A stretch of 64,000 bases of DNA from JBEVJC01 sp040510375 (GCA_040510375.1 JBEVJC010000012.1:372001-436000); one strand, 5' to 3'. Shown: positions 42,334 through 51,541, counted from the first letter of the stretch. Program-made: numbers and translations. The notes: generated by a model from the letters alone, not told the origin.

Positions 42334-44562
42334 ATGATTCATTTACCTCATCTTATAACGGATCTTGGTCTTATACTTGGCGCCGCTGCCATCATCACCA
42401 TATTATTCAAATGGCTGAAACAGCCGCTGGTACTGGGTTACCTCATTGCTGGTTTCCTGGTTGGTCCCCACTTCAATTTGCTTCCTACTATTGTAGAAAC
42501 GGATAATATAAGCGTATGGGCAGAAATGGGTGTTATATTCCTTTTGTTCAGCCTTGGACTGGAATTCAGTTTTAAAAAATTATTGAAGGTAGGCACCCCC
42601 GCCTCCGTAACTGCATTGGTGGAAGTCATCTTTATGCTGGTTGTTGGATATGCGGTGGGAACAATGCTGGGCTGGTCGCGGATCGACAGTATGTTTCTTG
42701 GAGGTATGTTATGTATATCCTCTACCACTATTATCATCCGGGCGTTTGATGAACTTGGGGTGAAAGGCCACAAATTTGCGAGCCTTGTTTTCGGGATCCT
42801 AATTGTGGAGGACCTGGTGGCAATTGTACTCATGGTAGTACTTTCAACACTGGCCGTGAGCGCGCAGTTTGCCGGATGGGAAATGCTGATGTCGGTAGCA
42901 AAACTCGTTTTCTTCCTGGTACTGTGGTTTATCTCGGGGATTTTTTTCCTTCCCACCTTCCTGCGAAAGGCAAGGCGTTTCATGAATGATGAAATGTTGC
43001 TTATCACTTCGCTTTCACTTTGTTTCCTGATGGTATGGCTGGCTACAATTGTTGGTTTCTCCCCTGCGCTTGGTGCGTTTATCATGGGCTCTATCCTTGC
43101 CGAAACAATCTATGCAGAAAAGATTGAACACCTGGTGAAACCAGTCAAGGATCTTTTTGGTGCAGTGTTTTTTGTATCGGTAGGGATGATGTTCGATCCG
43201 GGGATGCTGGTGCAGTATGCGTGGCCGGTATTGATTATTAGTGTGGTCACGATATTGGGACAATCATTCAGTACCACGGTAGGTGCACTTATTTCGGGGC
43301 AGCCATTGAAGTCGGCAGTGCAGGCTGGTATGAGTCTTTCCCAGATCGGTGAGTTCTCCTTTATTATAGCAACACTTGGACTTACATTAAAAGTCACCAG
43401 TGATTTCCTGTATCCCATAGCGGTAGCGGTTTCTGCGATAACAACTTTTACTTCACCCTATATGATCCGCGGATCGGAGGCATTTTATGGATTACTGGAA
43501 CGGCGGCTTCCCACGCGTTTCAAAAATGCTATCAACAGGTACAGCAGCAAGGCGCAGACAATTTCTAATACGACCGACTGGCAGGTATATGTTCGCGACG
43601 GGATGGTTAATACGGTGCTGGTATCGGTTATCAGTGCTGCAATCGTTTTGCTGTCGTCCTATTACCTGTTGCCCTTTACCAGGAATAAACTGGGCGACAA
43701 TACCTGGGCTACCATTATCGGGGCTATCGGTGCATTACTGATCATGGCGCCATTTTTATGGTCGCTTGCGCTTAAGCAACACAGGAGAGACCTTGCTGAA
43801 AAATTTGTGCAGCAGAATAAATACCGGACGGGTATGTTATTGTTCCAGTTATTCCGGACGGCCATTGCCATCGTGCTTATTGGATTTATGCTTGACCGAT
43901 TCTTTACACCCCAGATAGCGATCTATGTAACCGTTGGTATTCTTATTTTGCTGATAATATTTTCAACGAAGATCCAGTTTTTATATGCGCGGATCCGGAC
44001 TCGTTTTCTCGCCAACTACAACGAACGGGAAGAGCTGAAAGGAAAAAAGGAGATGCTTGCGCCATGGGATGCGCATATGGCCGAGTTCGAGGTATCTGCC
44101 GATATGCCGGGCATCGGAAAAACTTTACGTGAATTAGCCTGGCGTGAAAAATACGGGATCAACATCGCAATCATTGAGCGCGGAAATGCCGTTATCAATA
44201 CACCCAAACGCGGACAAAGGATTTTTCCCGGCGATGTATTGTTTATGATTGGTACCGATAACCAGCTTGATCAGTTCAGGAAAGATATGGAAGCCGAGCG
44301 TGTGGCCACCTCCAGGAAGAAGGCGCCTGAAGTGGTGCTCGAACATTTTAAGATCACGGAAAAATCCAGCTTCACCAATAAAAATATACGGGAAGGGGAA
44401 ATCAGGGAAAAAATCCATGGCATTGTGGTAGGAGTAGAAAATGAGGACGGCCGCCTGGTTAACCCTGACTCCTCTTATGTAATCAAACCCGGTGATATAG
44501 TCTGGGTGGTGGGCGATAAACGAAGGTTACTGTTACTTCAAAAATCGGAAGAACTCCTTTAG
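42334..44562 (+). CDS. CPA2 cation:proton antiporter (KefB-like) with two TrkA-C domains
   Basis: Inner-membrane antiporter of 742 residues, exchanging K+ or Na+ for H+. The first 390 residues are the Na/H exchanger domain with about twelve hydrophobic segments: QPLVLGYLIAGFLVGPHFN, IFLLFSLGLEFSFKKLLKVG and the typical ALGAFIMGSILAET. Further TM segments occur at about 430-540. The cytoplasmic end has two TrkA-C (RCK-C) domains, one around 588-660 (AEFEVSADMPGIGKTLREL, FPGDVLFMIGT) and a second from 673 on (KPGDIVWVVGDKRRLLLLQK). The nucleotide-binding TrkA-N domain of true KefB/KefC is absent, so control by glutathione adducts as in E. coli is unlikely. A terminator follows directly. Confidence 0.92.
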   Translation: MIHLPHLITDLGLILGAAAIITILFKWLKQPLVLGYLIAGFLVGPHFNLLPTIVETDNISVWAEMGVIFLLFSLGLEFSFKKLLKVGTPASVTALVEVIFMLVVGYAVGTMLGWSRIDSMFLGGMLCISSTTIIIRAFDELGVKGHKFASLVFGILIVEDLVAIVLMVVLSTLAVSAQFAGWEMLMSVAKLVFFLVLWFISGIFFLPTFLRKARRFMNDEMLLITSLSLCFLMVWLATIVGFSPALGAFIMGSILAETIYAEKIEHLVKPVKDLFGAVFFVSVGMMFDPGMLVQYAWPVLIISVVTILGQSFSTTVGALISGQPLKSAVQAGMSLSQIGEFSFIIATLGLTLKVTSDFLYPIAVAVSAITTFTSPYMIRGSEAFYGLLERRLPTRFKNAINRYSSKAQTISNTTDWQVYVRDGMVNTVLVSVISAAIVLLSSYYLLPFTRNKLGDNTWATIIGAIGALLIMAPFLWSLALKQHRRDLAEKFVQQNKYRTGMLLFQLFRTAIAIVLIGFMLDRFFTPQIAIYVTVGILILLIIFSTKIQFLYARIRTRFLANYNEREELKGKKEMLAPWDAHMAEFEVSADMPGIGKTLRELAWREKYGINIAIIERGNAVINTPKRGQRIFPGDVLFMIGTDNQLDQFRKDMEAERVATSRKKAPEVVLEHFKITEKSSFTNKNIREGEIREKIHGIVVGVENEDGRLVNPDSSYVIKPGDIVWVVGDKRRLLLLQKSEELL

Positions 44563-44595
44563 CGGACAATTGCGGACTGCGCAATCCGCCTTTTT
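44562..44595 (+). terminator. Terminator after the antiporter gene
   Basis: GCGGA (44562-44566) pairs with TCCGC (44585-44589), and inside it TTGCG (44570-44574) with CGCAA (44580-44584) around loop GACTG. Five T follow at 44591-44595. The stem begins at the last base of the antiporter stop codon. Confidence 0.8.
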
Positions 44596-44639
44596 ATACA
44601 GCACGAAGAACCCCTCAAACGGCTCATTTCCTGATACAT

Positions 44640-44659
44640 CCGGCCCATGGCCGGTTTTT
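44640..44659 (+). terminator. Second terminator before the efflux operon
   Basis: CCGGCC (44640-44645), loop CAT, GGCCGG (44649-44654), then TTTTT. Together with the hairpin at 44562 it isolates the TetR/efflux operon from upstream transcription. Confidence 0.7.
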
Positions 44660-44732
44660 CCCTGCCCTGGATTTTCAGGCTATTTCTTGCACAATTATGA
44701 CAAAACACAAAAAATCCCCATAAATTTTTTAA

Positions 44733-44770
44733 TTAAACGTTTGTTTAAATCAAACATCTGTTTAAATTTG
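44733..44770 (+). promoter_or_regulatory. Efflux-operon promoter with two tandem TetR-type operators
   Basis: TTTG (44740-44743) and TAAATTTG (44763-44770) are 19 nt apart, a perfect Bacteroidetes promoter. Two palindromes overlap it: TTAAAC-GTTT-GTTTAA at 44733-44748 and AAAC-ATCT-GTTT at 44752-44763, with their AAAC half-sites 17 bp apart. The first covers the -33 box and the second the spacer up to the -7 box, so a bound repressor would block RNA polymerase. The TetR gene starting at 44789 is the obvious candidate. Confidence 0.7.
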
Positions 44771-44788
44771 CACCGTAAAAGAATTTAA

Positions 44789-45421
44789 ATGGCAGATTTT
44801 AACGAAAAACAGGTGAAGATCATGGAAGCAGCGGAGGTTCATTTCGCTGACCGCGGTTTTGAAGGCACATCCGTGAGGGATATCGCCGAAACTGCCGGAG
44901 TTAATCTCGCTATGATCAGTTATTATTTTGGCTCAAAGGAAAAACTGATGGAAGCGATGTTTACTTACCGGAGTTCATTTTTTACGCTCAGGCTGGCATC
45001 ATTGATCCGCAACAAGGAACTGGAGCCAATGGAAAAACTCTTTACCCTGGTGGATCAGTATATCGACAAATTACTTACCCAGCAATGTTTTCACAGGATC
45101 ATGATCCGCGAACAGATGATGAACAGCAACAGCCTGATTACAGCCCATCTTACCAAAATGAAGAAGGTCAACAGCGAGCTGGTGCGGACACTGATCGCCG
45201 AAGGACAGGAGAAAGGTGTGTTCCGGCCCAATGTTGAGATAAGCCTTTTAATGGCCAGCCTTGTGGGCACCGTCGGCCATGTTGTATCTACCCAGTACTA
45301 CTACCGGGAGGCTAACAACCTGCAGCACCTGAGCGAAGACGAATTCCGCGAACACCTTAAGGAAAAACTCACACTACACATCAAAGCAATATTTAAAGCA
45401 ATACTTTCAAATGAGAATTAA
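44789..45421 (+). CDS. TetR/AcrR-family transcriptional regulator
   Basis: Cytoplasmic dimeric repressor of 210 residues. The N-terminal helix-turn-helix is typical: IMEAAEVHFADRGFEGTSVR, then DIAETAGVNLAMISYYFGSK, followed by KEKLMEAMF. The C-terminal part is the variable ligand-binding domain, with FHRIMIREQMMNSNSLI and GTVGHVVSTQYYYREANN. It is the first gene of the efflux operon and its stop overlaps the TolC gene by 11 bp. Its own promoter contains two tandem palindromes, so it most likely represses itself and the pump until a drug or metabolite binds. The ligand is unknown. Confidence 0.93.
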   Translation: MADFNEKQVKIMEAAEVHFADRGFEGTSVRDIAETAGVNLAMISYYFGSKEKLMEAMFTYRSSFFTLRLASLIRNKELEPMEKLFTLVDQYIDKLLTQQCFHRIMIREQMMNSNSLITAHLTKMKKVNSELVRTLIAEGQEKGVFRPNVEISLLMASLVGTVGHVVSTQYYYREANNLQHLSEDEFREHLKEKLTLHIKAIFKAILSNEN

Positions 45422-46754
45422 GCAACTACTCCTGGCCATCGTGCTGATGGCCGCCGGGTTCGCAGGCCAGGCACAACAGGCTGGTCCGGCACAGGAAACC
45501 AGGGCGCTGTCATTACGTGAGGCAATAGATCTCAGCATCAGTAACAGCCATGAATTAAAGAACAGTGCCGCAAAAATTGACGAGGCAACGGCTGCATTAA
45601 AGGAAGCCGTGCAGAACAAACTTCCCGGAGCTACCGCTTCTGGTTCGTACCTGCGATTGAACAGTGCCAACGTCGATATTAAAGCAAGGAATGACAATAA
45701 CGGAGGCACCCCTTCAGAACCTTCAAGTATGCCAAAGGTTTCGCAGGCCATGTATGGCCTCGTGAACATGTCACTTCCTATTTATGCAGGTGGTAAAATC
45801 CGGTATGGTATTGAATCATCCCGTTACCTGGCAGAGGCATCGAAGCTTGATGCCGAATTCCAGAAAGAGGAAGTGATCCAGAACACGATTGAAGCCTATA
45901 TCAATCTGTACAAATCAAGATCGGCGGTGGAACTGGTAAAAGAAAACCTGGCACAGTCGGAGCAACGTGTAAAGGATTTCCGTAACCTGGAAAAGAACGG
46001 ATTACTGGCAAGAAATGAATTGCTGAAAGCAGAGTTGCAGTCGTCCAATACAGAACTCACCCTGCTTGATGTGCAGAATAACTGGGAGCTGGCGAATGTA
46101 AATATGAACCTGATGCTTGGCCTGCCCACCGGTACCATCCTGGTAACTGACTCTTCAATAACGGAAGCGCCGGCAAATGTGATGGCACTGGAAGAATATG
46201 TGCAGTCTGCCCTGAAGGGTCGTAAGGATATCAGCTCACTATCCCTCCAGCGCAAAGCAACCGAAACGGGAGTAAAGATTGCCAAAGCAGATAAGTATCC
46301 AAGCCTGGCCCTGACCGGTGGTTATGTAGCCGCGTATGTTCCGAAGGTGCTGACAATAACCAATGCTGTCAATGTGGGTGTTGGTGTAAAGTATGATATC
46401 GCATCGTTGTGGAAAAGTAAGGCAAAGATCAATCAGGCGGAAGCAAGAAGCCGGCAGATCATACAAACGGAAGCGATCGTCAGTGATAAGGTAGTACTTG
46501 AAGTAAACCAGCGTTACCTCAACCTGATGAGTAGCCGCAAGAAGATCGACGTGTATTCAAAAGCGGTTGAACAGGCGGAGGAAAACTACCGGATCACGAA
46601 GAATAAATATGATAACAGCCTTGCAACAACCACCGACCTGCTTGATGCAGATGTGGCACAGCTGCAGGCTAAACTGAATTATGTTTTTGCGAAAGCCGAT
46701 GCGGTTGTCGCTTACGATAAATTATTACAGACAGCCGGTTTACCGGTTCAATAA
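45411..46754 (+). CDS. TolC-family outer-membrane efflux protein
   Basis: Outer-membrane channel of 447 residues. The signal peptide is about 1-22 (QLLLAIVLMAAGFAGQAQ). The rest is long amphipathic helix with coiled-coil character, with LSLREAIDLSISNSHELKNS at the start of the mature protein and the second half repeat around NNWELANVNMNLMLGLP, KADKYPSLALTGGY and ITKNKYDNSLATTTDLLDAD, all standard TolC/OEP markers. It would form the exit duct for the EmrAB-like pump encoded next. Its start lies 11 bp inside the TetR gene, which suggests coupled translation. Confidence 0.93.
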   Translation: MRIKQLLLAIVLMAAGFAGQAQQAGPAQETRALSLREAIDLSISNSHELKNSAAKIDEATAALKEAVQNKLPGATASGSYLRLNSANVDIKARNDNNGGTPSEPSSMPKVSQAMYGLVNMSLPIYAGGKIRYGIESSRYLAEASKLDAEFQKEEVIQNTIEAYINLYKSRSAVELVKENLAQSEQRVKDFRNLEKNGLLARNELLKAELQSSNTELTLLDVQNNWELANVNMNLMLGLPTGTILVTDSSITEAPANVMALEEYVQSALKGRKDISSLSLQRKATETGVKIAKADKYPSLALTGGYVAAYVPKVLTITNAVNVGVGVKYDIASLWKSKAKINQAEARSRQIIQTEAIVSDKVVLEVNQRYLNLMSSRKKIDVYSKAVEQAEENYRITKNKYDNSLATTTDLLDADVAQLQAKLNYVFAKADAVVAYDKLLQTAGLPVQ

Positions 46755-46781
46755 ATTAAACCACTGAACAAATAAATAAAG

Positions 46782-47897
46782 ATGGCAACGACAGTTAGAG
46801 AAACAGAAGCAACAACAATTCCTGCTCCGAAGAAGCGGAACCCGGTTTTCCTTATCATCCTTATCCTGCTGGTAGTCGGAGGTGCATGGTTCGGGATTTC
46901 AAAATACGAACATGGACAGCATCATGAAGACACGGATGATGCGCAGATCAGTGCCGACATCAGTCCGGTAATCCCACGTGTGGCAGGTTATGTGCTTGAA
47001 GTACGGGTAAAGGATAACCAGCAGGTAAAAAAAGGAGACACTTTATTGGTACTGGATAACCGTGATTACCAGATAAAGGTGGAACAGGCAGAGGCCGCTC
47101 TCCAGATCGCACAGAGTTCACTCGGCAGTGCAAGGGCAACCAGTTCGGCAGCAATTGCCAATATTGCCACATCGAGGGCATCAGTGGGAACAATCGACGC
47201 ACAGATTGAACAGGCAAGGGTTACGTTGTGGAGAGCAAGCCAGGACTACGATCGGTATGCTAACCTGATAAAGGATCATTCCATTACGCAGCAACAGTTT
47301 GAACAGGCCGAAGCAGCAAAACAAACGGCCGAGAAACAATTACTGATCCTGCAGCAGCAAAAGAACCAGGCAGCGGAACAAACCAATGCGGTTGCTTCGC
47401 AAAGTACGGCTACTTCCTCGCAGATCAGTGTGGCAGATGCGACCATCAAACAACGCCAGGTGGATGTGGATGCTGCGAGGTTGAATTTGTCTTACACAAT
47501 TATTACCGCACCCGATGATGGATTGGTTTCGAGGGTGAACGTGCAGACCGGCCAGTATGTACAGGCAGGACAGGCATTGTTCAGTGTGGTTCACAGTAAC
47601 CTGGTATGGGTAGTTGCAAACTTCAAGGAAACGCAACTGGCTAAAATGAAAGTTGGTCAGAAAGTGGTTATTGCAGTGGATGCGTTGGACGACCACCGCT
47701 TTGATGCTACGGTTGCATCCTTTTCACCCGCAACCGGAGCTACATTCGCATTACTTCCTCCCGATAATGCCAGTGGCAACTTCGTGAAAGTGGTACAACG
47801 TTTACCGGTGCGGATTGAGTTTACCAATCCCCAGGACTCACTAGTTAAGAAATTGCGTCCGGGTATGAACGTGAAAGTTGATGTTCACCTGGATTAA
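46782..47897 (+). CDS. HlyD/EmrA-family membrane fusion protein
   Basis: Periplasmic adaptor of 371 residues anchored by one N-terminal TM helix (about 21-40, PVFLIILILLVVGGAWFGI). A biotinyl-lipoyl-like domain follows (VAGYVLEVRVKDNQQVKKGD, LLVLDNRDYQIKVEQAEAAL), then a long coiled-coil hairpin rich in Gln and Ala (about 90-210), and the return strand YTIITAPDDGLVSRVNVQTG with VQAGQALFSVV. The C-terminal barrel ends KLRPGMNVKVDVHLD. It links the inner-membrane MFS pump to the TolC protein. It sits 27 bp after TolC and 50 bp before the pump gene. Confidence 0.94.
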   Translation: MATTVRETEATTIPAPKKRNPVFLIILILLVVGGAWFGISKYEHGQHHEDTDDAQISADISPVIPRVAGYVLEVRVKDNQQVKKGDTLLVLDNRDYQIKVEQAEAALQIAQSSLGSARATSSAAIANIATSRASVGTIDAQIEQARVTLWRASQDYDRYANLIKDHSITQQQFEQAEAAKQTAEKQLLILQQQKNQAAEQTNAVASQSTATSSQISVADATIKQRQVDVDAARLNLSYTIITAPDDGLVSRVNVQTGQYVQAGQALFSVVHSNLVWVVANFKETQLAKMKVGQKVVIAVDALDDHRFDATVASFSPATGATFALLPPDNASGNFVKVVQRLPVRIEFTNPQDSLVKKLRPGMNVKVDVHLD

Positions 47898-47947
47898 TAA
47901 CCGGTTTGGATTTGAATGTGCCCCAACGGGTAACCTGAATATTTTTT

Positions 47948-49528
47948 ATGCTACAAACAGATTCACTGATAGAATATGGTTCACGCCGTGTTATCATTAC
48001 ACTTACCTGTATTGTGTGCGCACTGCTGGAGATTGTTGATACAACGATCGTGAACGTTGCCCTCAATGATATGAAGGGCAACCTGGGTGCCACTACCAGC
48101 GAAGTGGGTTGGGTGATCACAGCCTATGCGATAGGTAACGTTATCATTATCCCGATGACGAGCTGGCTGGCAGCGCAGTTTGGAAGGCGCAACTATTTCG
48201 CCGTATCAATTATTCTCTTCACCATCTGTTCTTTTTTATGTGGTAATGCGAATGGTATTGGTGAACTGGTTGTGTTCCGTTTCCTGCAGGGTGTTGGTGG
48301 TGGAGCATTGCTGGTGACTTCCCAGACTATTATTACCGAAAGTTATCCTCCTGCCAAACGTGCGATGGCACAGGCTATTTATGGTCTGGGTGTTATTGTG
48401 GGGCCCACATTGGGTCCGCCCCTTGGAGGTTTCATTGTCGACAATTTTACATGGCCCTATATTTTCTATATTAATATTCCATTGGGTGTAATTGCCACCC
48501 TGCTTACCCTTCAGTTTGTCAAGAGTCCGAAGTATGCAGAAAAAAGCAAGATCCGTGACGTCGATTTCCTTGGTATCGGATTGCTGGCCGTTTTCGTTGG
48601 ATCGCTCCAGTATGTATTGGAGAAAGGCCAGGAGGACGACTGGTTTAACAGTAATCTTATCATCTTCCTGACCGTTACAACGATCCTTGGTGGATTCTTT
48701 TTTATATGGCGTGAAATGACCTTCCGTAATCCGGTGGTGCAACTTCGCGTGCTCAAGAACGGGAACCTTCGGGTGGGTACGATACTTTCATTCATCATGG
48801 GATTCGGGTTATATGGCTCAACGTTTATCATTCCGTTTTATACGCAGGCAACACTGGGGTGGACGGCCACCCAGTCGGGCGTGCTGATGATTCCCGCAGC
48901 CCTGATGACGGCTTTCATGATGCCTCTTATTGCCAGGGTGCTGCAGAAGGGTGTACCGCAACAGTTCCTGGTAGCGTTGGGAATGCTGATCTTTTTCTTC
49001 TTTTGTTTCCTGGGTTACAAGATCATTACACCTGATACCGGAAAGGATGATTTCTTCTGGATGCTGATGATGCGCGGGGTTGGCATGGGACTGTTGTTTA
49101 TCCCTATCACATCGCTGTCGCTGAGTACGCTGAAGGGACGACAGATCGGGGAAGGTGCTGCGTTTACGGGGATGATGCGGCAACTGGGTGGTTCATTCGG
49201 GATCGCATTGATCACCACCTTCCTGGCCAGCCAGTCCATGGAACACCGTTCCAACCTGGTTTCCAAACTGGATATCAACGACCCCACAGTACAACATCGG
49301 GTTGATATGCTTCAACAGGGCTTTGCGGCGAAAGGGATACCGTTTAATCTCGCACATCAATACGCACTGAAAGCCCTCGACGGAGGTGTTACCAAACAGT
49401 CAATGATCCTTTCATATATGGATGTGTTCCTGTATATCGGTGTTTTGTTCCTGATATGTATTCCATTTGTATTAATGGTTAAGGGTAACCGGGGTAAAAA
49501 ACTTGATCTGGGCGAAGCCATGCACTAA
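47948..49528 (+). CDS. DHA2-family multidrug MFS transporter (EmrB-like)
   Basis: Inner-membrane drug:H+ antiporter of 526 residues with about fourteen hydrophobic segments, the number expected for DHA2. Family motifs are LEIVDTTIVNVALNDMKGN (motif in TM1), VGWVITAYAIGNVIIIPMTS and WLAAQFGRRNYF (motif A), FLQGVGGGALLVTSQTIITE, and LGPPLGGFIVDNFTWPYIF with FYINIPLG. It is the pump of the TetR/TolC/HlyD operon and should form a three-part system that exports hydrophobic toxic compounds across both membranes. The start ATG at 47948 fits; the last helix is followed by a short basic tail. Confidence 0.95.
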   Translation: MLQTDSLIEYGSRRVIITLTCIVCALLEIVDTTIVNVALNDMKGNLGATTSEVGWVITAYAIGNVIIIPMTSWLAAQFGRRNYFAVSIILFTICSFLCGNANGIGELVVFRFLQGVGGGALLVTSQTIITESYPPAKRAMAQAIYGLGVIVGPTLGPPLGGFIVDNFTWPYIFYINIPLGVIATLLTLQFVKSPKYAEKSKIRDVDFLGIGLLAVFVGSLQYVLEKGQEDDWFNSNLIIFLTVTTILGGFFFIWREMTFRNPVVQLRVLKNGNLRVGTILSFIMGFGLYGSTFIIPFYTQATLGWTATQSGVLMIPAALMTAFMMPLIARVLQKGVPQQFLVALGMLIFFFFCFLGYKIITPDTGKDDFFWMLMMRGVGMGLLFIPITSLSLSTLKGRQIGEGAAFTGMMRQLGGSFGIALITTFLASQSMEHRSNLVSKLDINDPTVQHRVDMLQQGFAAKGIPFNLAHQYALKALDGGVTKQSMILSYMDVFLYIGVLFLICIPFVLMVKGNRGKKLDLGEAMH

Positions 49529-49586
49529 GATTTTATAACTCCTTATGTAATTGTTTTCATTGCTGCATCTTTAAAAAAAGACAGCG

Positions 49587-50051
49587 ATGAAAACATTTGC
49601 ATTTATAGTGGCCCTTGGACTGGTTTCGTTTAGTAATCCTTCAGTGCAGGAAATTCGCCGGGATGATCAGGGGGCATTGACGGCTCTCGGGGTCCGGGAA
49701 GAACTCACACTCAATTTTTCCAGTTACGGATGTTTCAGCCAAACCGTCAGGAAACTGGTGTTTGTTAACACGGGGAAAGGGATACGGGCGACTTTGTATG
49801 ATTGCGGTACGGTTGGAGTTACGGGGTCTTCATTACCAACGGAAAAAATCATTGCCGTCAAAATAATCAACAGGAGAGACAAATTATTCTTCAGCCGTTT
49901 CGAAAAAGGGTTAAAGGAGGAAAGGGAGGGTGGTTGTACCACCCAGGAAACGTACACGCTGGAAAGTAAAAAAGGAAAGTTCACAGTTACCGATGCTTCC
50001 TGCTCCTGGTTTGGATTTAACCAGTTGGTATCAGATATTTTCGGGGTTTAA
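49587..50051 (+). CDS. Small exported protein of unknown function
   Basis: Protein of 154 residues. The first 15-20 residues (KTFAFIVALGLVSFSNPS) look like a signal peptide. The mature part is beta-rich with four Cys (GCFSQ, YDCGTV, GGCTTQ, ASCSWFGF), which could form two disulphides in the periplasm. I do not recognise a named family. It lies 58 bp after the efflux pump gene but its own start is not preceded by a clear promoter. It is convergent with the ABC ATPase gene, with a T-less hairpin (CAGTAAG/CTTACTG, 50058-50079) between them. Confidence 0.7.
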   Translation: MKTFAFIVALGLVSFSNPSVQEIRRDDQGALTALGVREELTLNFSSYGCFSQTVRKLVFVNTGKGIRATLYDCGTVGVTGSSLPTEKIIAVKIINRRDKLFFSRFEKGLKEEREGGCTTQETYTLESKKGKFTVTDASCSWFGFNQLVSDIFGV

Positions 50052-50083
50052 ACGATTCAGTAAGATCGAAGACTTACTGCCTA

Positions 50084-50710
50084 TCATTTATAATCGAAAA
50101 GATTGATCTTATGCTTGCAGAAACTGTATTCCACTTCATCGTTGCTGCTCACAATAACCAGGCGGTCGCCGCGGTACTGGTCGATAAGGCGGTGATAAAG
50201 TGAAATACCGTCCACATCCAGGTTGGTACAGGGCTCGTCGAGTAACATTAAGGCAGTATCGGAGAAAATACACTGGGCCAGTTTAACCCTTTGTTTCATA
50301 CCCGATGAAAAATTCCTGATCTGTTTGGCGGATGCCTTTTGCAGGTCCAGCTGTTCAATTATGAAAGAGGGGGTAATGCCGGGTAAATACGACTTGAATG
50401 TCTGGTGGAATACAAGGAACTCCAGCAGGGTCATTTCTTCCACGAGTTCGAGATATGGCGCACAGATTGAGACCTGGCGGAACACCTGTTCAGCAGGTAT
50501 CGGGTTTGATCCTTCATCGGACCATACACAGCTGCCTTCATTAAAGTGCATGGAGCCACTGAGTACCTGGAGTAAGGTGGACTTGCCGGAACCATTGGCG
50601 CCTGTCAGCGCGTAAGCCTGTGCCTGTTCAAAAGTATAGTTGAAATGACGGAAGATCCATTCCCGGTTGAAACGTTTGCCGGCATCAGATAGGGAGATCG
50701 TCATCGCCAT
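50084..50710 (-). CDS. ABC transporter ATP-binding protein (stand-alone)
   Basis: Cytoplasmic ATPase of 208 residues. Walker A GANGSGKST is at 37-45, the signature is FSSGMKQRVKLAQ, and Walker B is LMLLDEPCTNLD; the switch position is VIVSSND, where Asn replaces the usual His. The short length and YALTGANGSGKSTLLQVLSG resemble the CcmA-like/export group. The gene overlaps lpxA by about 20-26 bp (start 50710 or the second Met at 50704) and follows it. No permease gene is adjacent, so the membrane partner is elsewhere. The substrate is unknown. The switch Asn would be expected to slow ATP hydrolysis, if the alignment by eye is right. Confidence 0.85.
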   Translation of the reverse strand: MAMTISLSDAGKRFNREWIFRHFNYTFEQAQAYALTGANGSGKSTLLQVLSGSMHFNEGSCVWSDEGSNPIPAEQVFRQVSICAPYLELVEEMTLLEFLVFHQTFKSYLPGITPSFIIEQLDLQKASAKQIRNFSSGMKQRVKLAQCIFSDTALMLLDEPCTNLDVDGISLYHRLIDQYRGDRLVIVSSNDEVEYSFCKHKINLFDYK

Positions 50711-51491
50711 TGCCTTTGGTGAAACGTTTGATGATTCCCCTGCCGCTTTCGCGGATAAAGGTCAGAATTTCATCGCGCTCATCCGTAGCAGGCATTTCCT
50801 CTTCGATATATTCGATGGCCTGGCTGGTGTTCATACCTTTATTATATAACACGCGGTAGATATCAAGGATCTGATTGATATGTTCAACACTGAATCCACG
50901 GCGTTTTAATCCGATTGAATTAACCCCGGCATAACTGAGGGGGTTGCGACCTGCCTTAATATAAGGAGGCACATCCTTACCTACCAGTGACCCGCCGCTT
51001 ACAAAAGAATGGGCACCGATCCGCACAAACTGGTGGATCGCACACATGCCACCAAGTATGGCCCAGTCGCCGATCACCACATGACCCGCTACCTGTGTGT
51101 TATTGCTCATTACACAATTGTCACCAACAATACAGTCGTGCGCCAGATGACAGTAGGCCTGGATCAGGCAATTATTGCCAATCACGGTTTTTTCGCGGTC
51201 TTTGGTACCACGGTTCACTGTTACAAACTCCCTGATGGTAGTATTATCGCCAATTTCAACGGTCGAGTACTCGCCCTGGAATTTAAGATCCTGGGGAATG
51301 GCCGCGATAACTGCCCCCGGGAAGATCCGGCAGTTTTTACCGATCCGGGCGCCTTCCATAATGGTCACGTTTGATCCGATCCAGGTTCCGTTACCAATCT
51401 CCACATCCTGGTGGATTACCGTAAAAGGATCTATTTTGACATTAGTCGCCAGCCTGGCGTTAGGATGAATGTATGTATGGGGATGAATCAT
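50685..51491 (-). CDS. lpxA: Acyl-ACP--UDP-N-acetylglucosamine O-acyltransferase
   Basis: Cytoplasmic trimeric acyltransferase of 268 residues, first step of lipid A synthesis: transfer of a 3-hydroxyacyl chain to UDP-GlcNAc. The left-handed beta-helix of hexapeptide repeats is plain (IGNGTWIGSNVTIMEGARIG, NTQVAGHVVIGDWAILGG). The catalytic base is His118 in AHDCIVGDN, and REFVTVNRGT contributes to substrate binding. The C-terminal helical part has GLKRRGFSVEHINQI. LpxD and LpxC genes are not adjacent. An ABC ATPase gene starts before its stop. A -7-like element lies 43 bp upstream on the minus strand. Confidence 0.95.
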   Translation of the reverse strand: MIHPHTYIHPNARLATNVKIDPFTVIHQDVEIGNGTWIGSNVTIMEGARIGKNCRIFPGAVIAAIPQDLKFQGEYSTVEIGDNTTIREFVTVNRGTKDREKTVIGNNCLIQAYCHLAHDCIVGDNCVMSNNTQVAGHVVIGDWAILGGMCAIHQFVRIGAHSFVSGGSLVGKDVPPYIKAGRNPLSYAGVNSIGLKRRGFSVEHINQILDIYRVLYNKGMNTSQAIEYIEEEMPATDERDEILTFIRESGRGIIKRFTKGNGDDDLPI

Positions 51492-51533
51492 GCCGTTGTA
51501 TTACAAAAAAAGCCACGGTTTTAACGTGACGTG

Positions 51534-51541
51534 CAAAGGTA
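51534..51541 (-). promoter_or_regulatory. Candidate -7 element of lpxA
   Basis: On the minus strand 51541-51534 reads TACCTTTG, matching TAnnTTTG, 43 bases before the lpxA ATG. No good -33 element lies at the right distance. Confidence 0.35.

Noticed and set aside
42438..43085. Open frame of 215 codons opposite the antiporter gene.
   Set aside because: Antisense to hydrophobic membrane segments, giving a Ser/Arg-rich product with no family resemblance.
50058..50079. Terminator between the small exported protein and the ABC ATPase.
   Set aside because: CAGTAAG/CTTACTG is a hairpin, but there is no T run on either side, so an intrinsic terminator is not supported.
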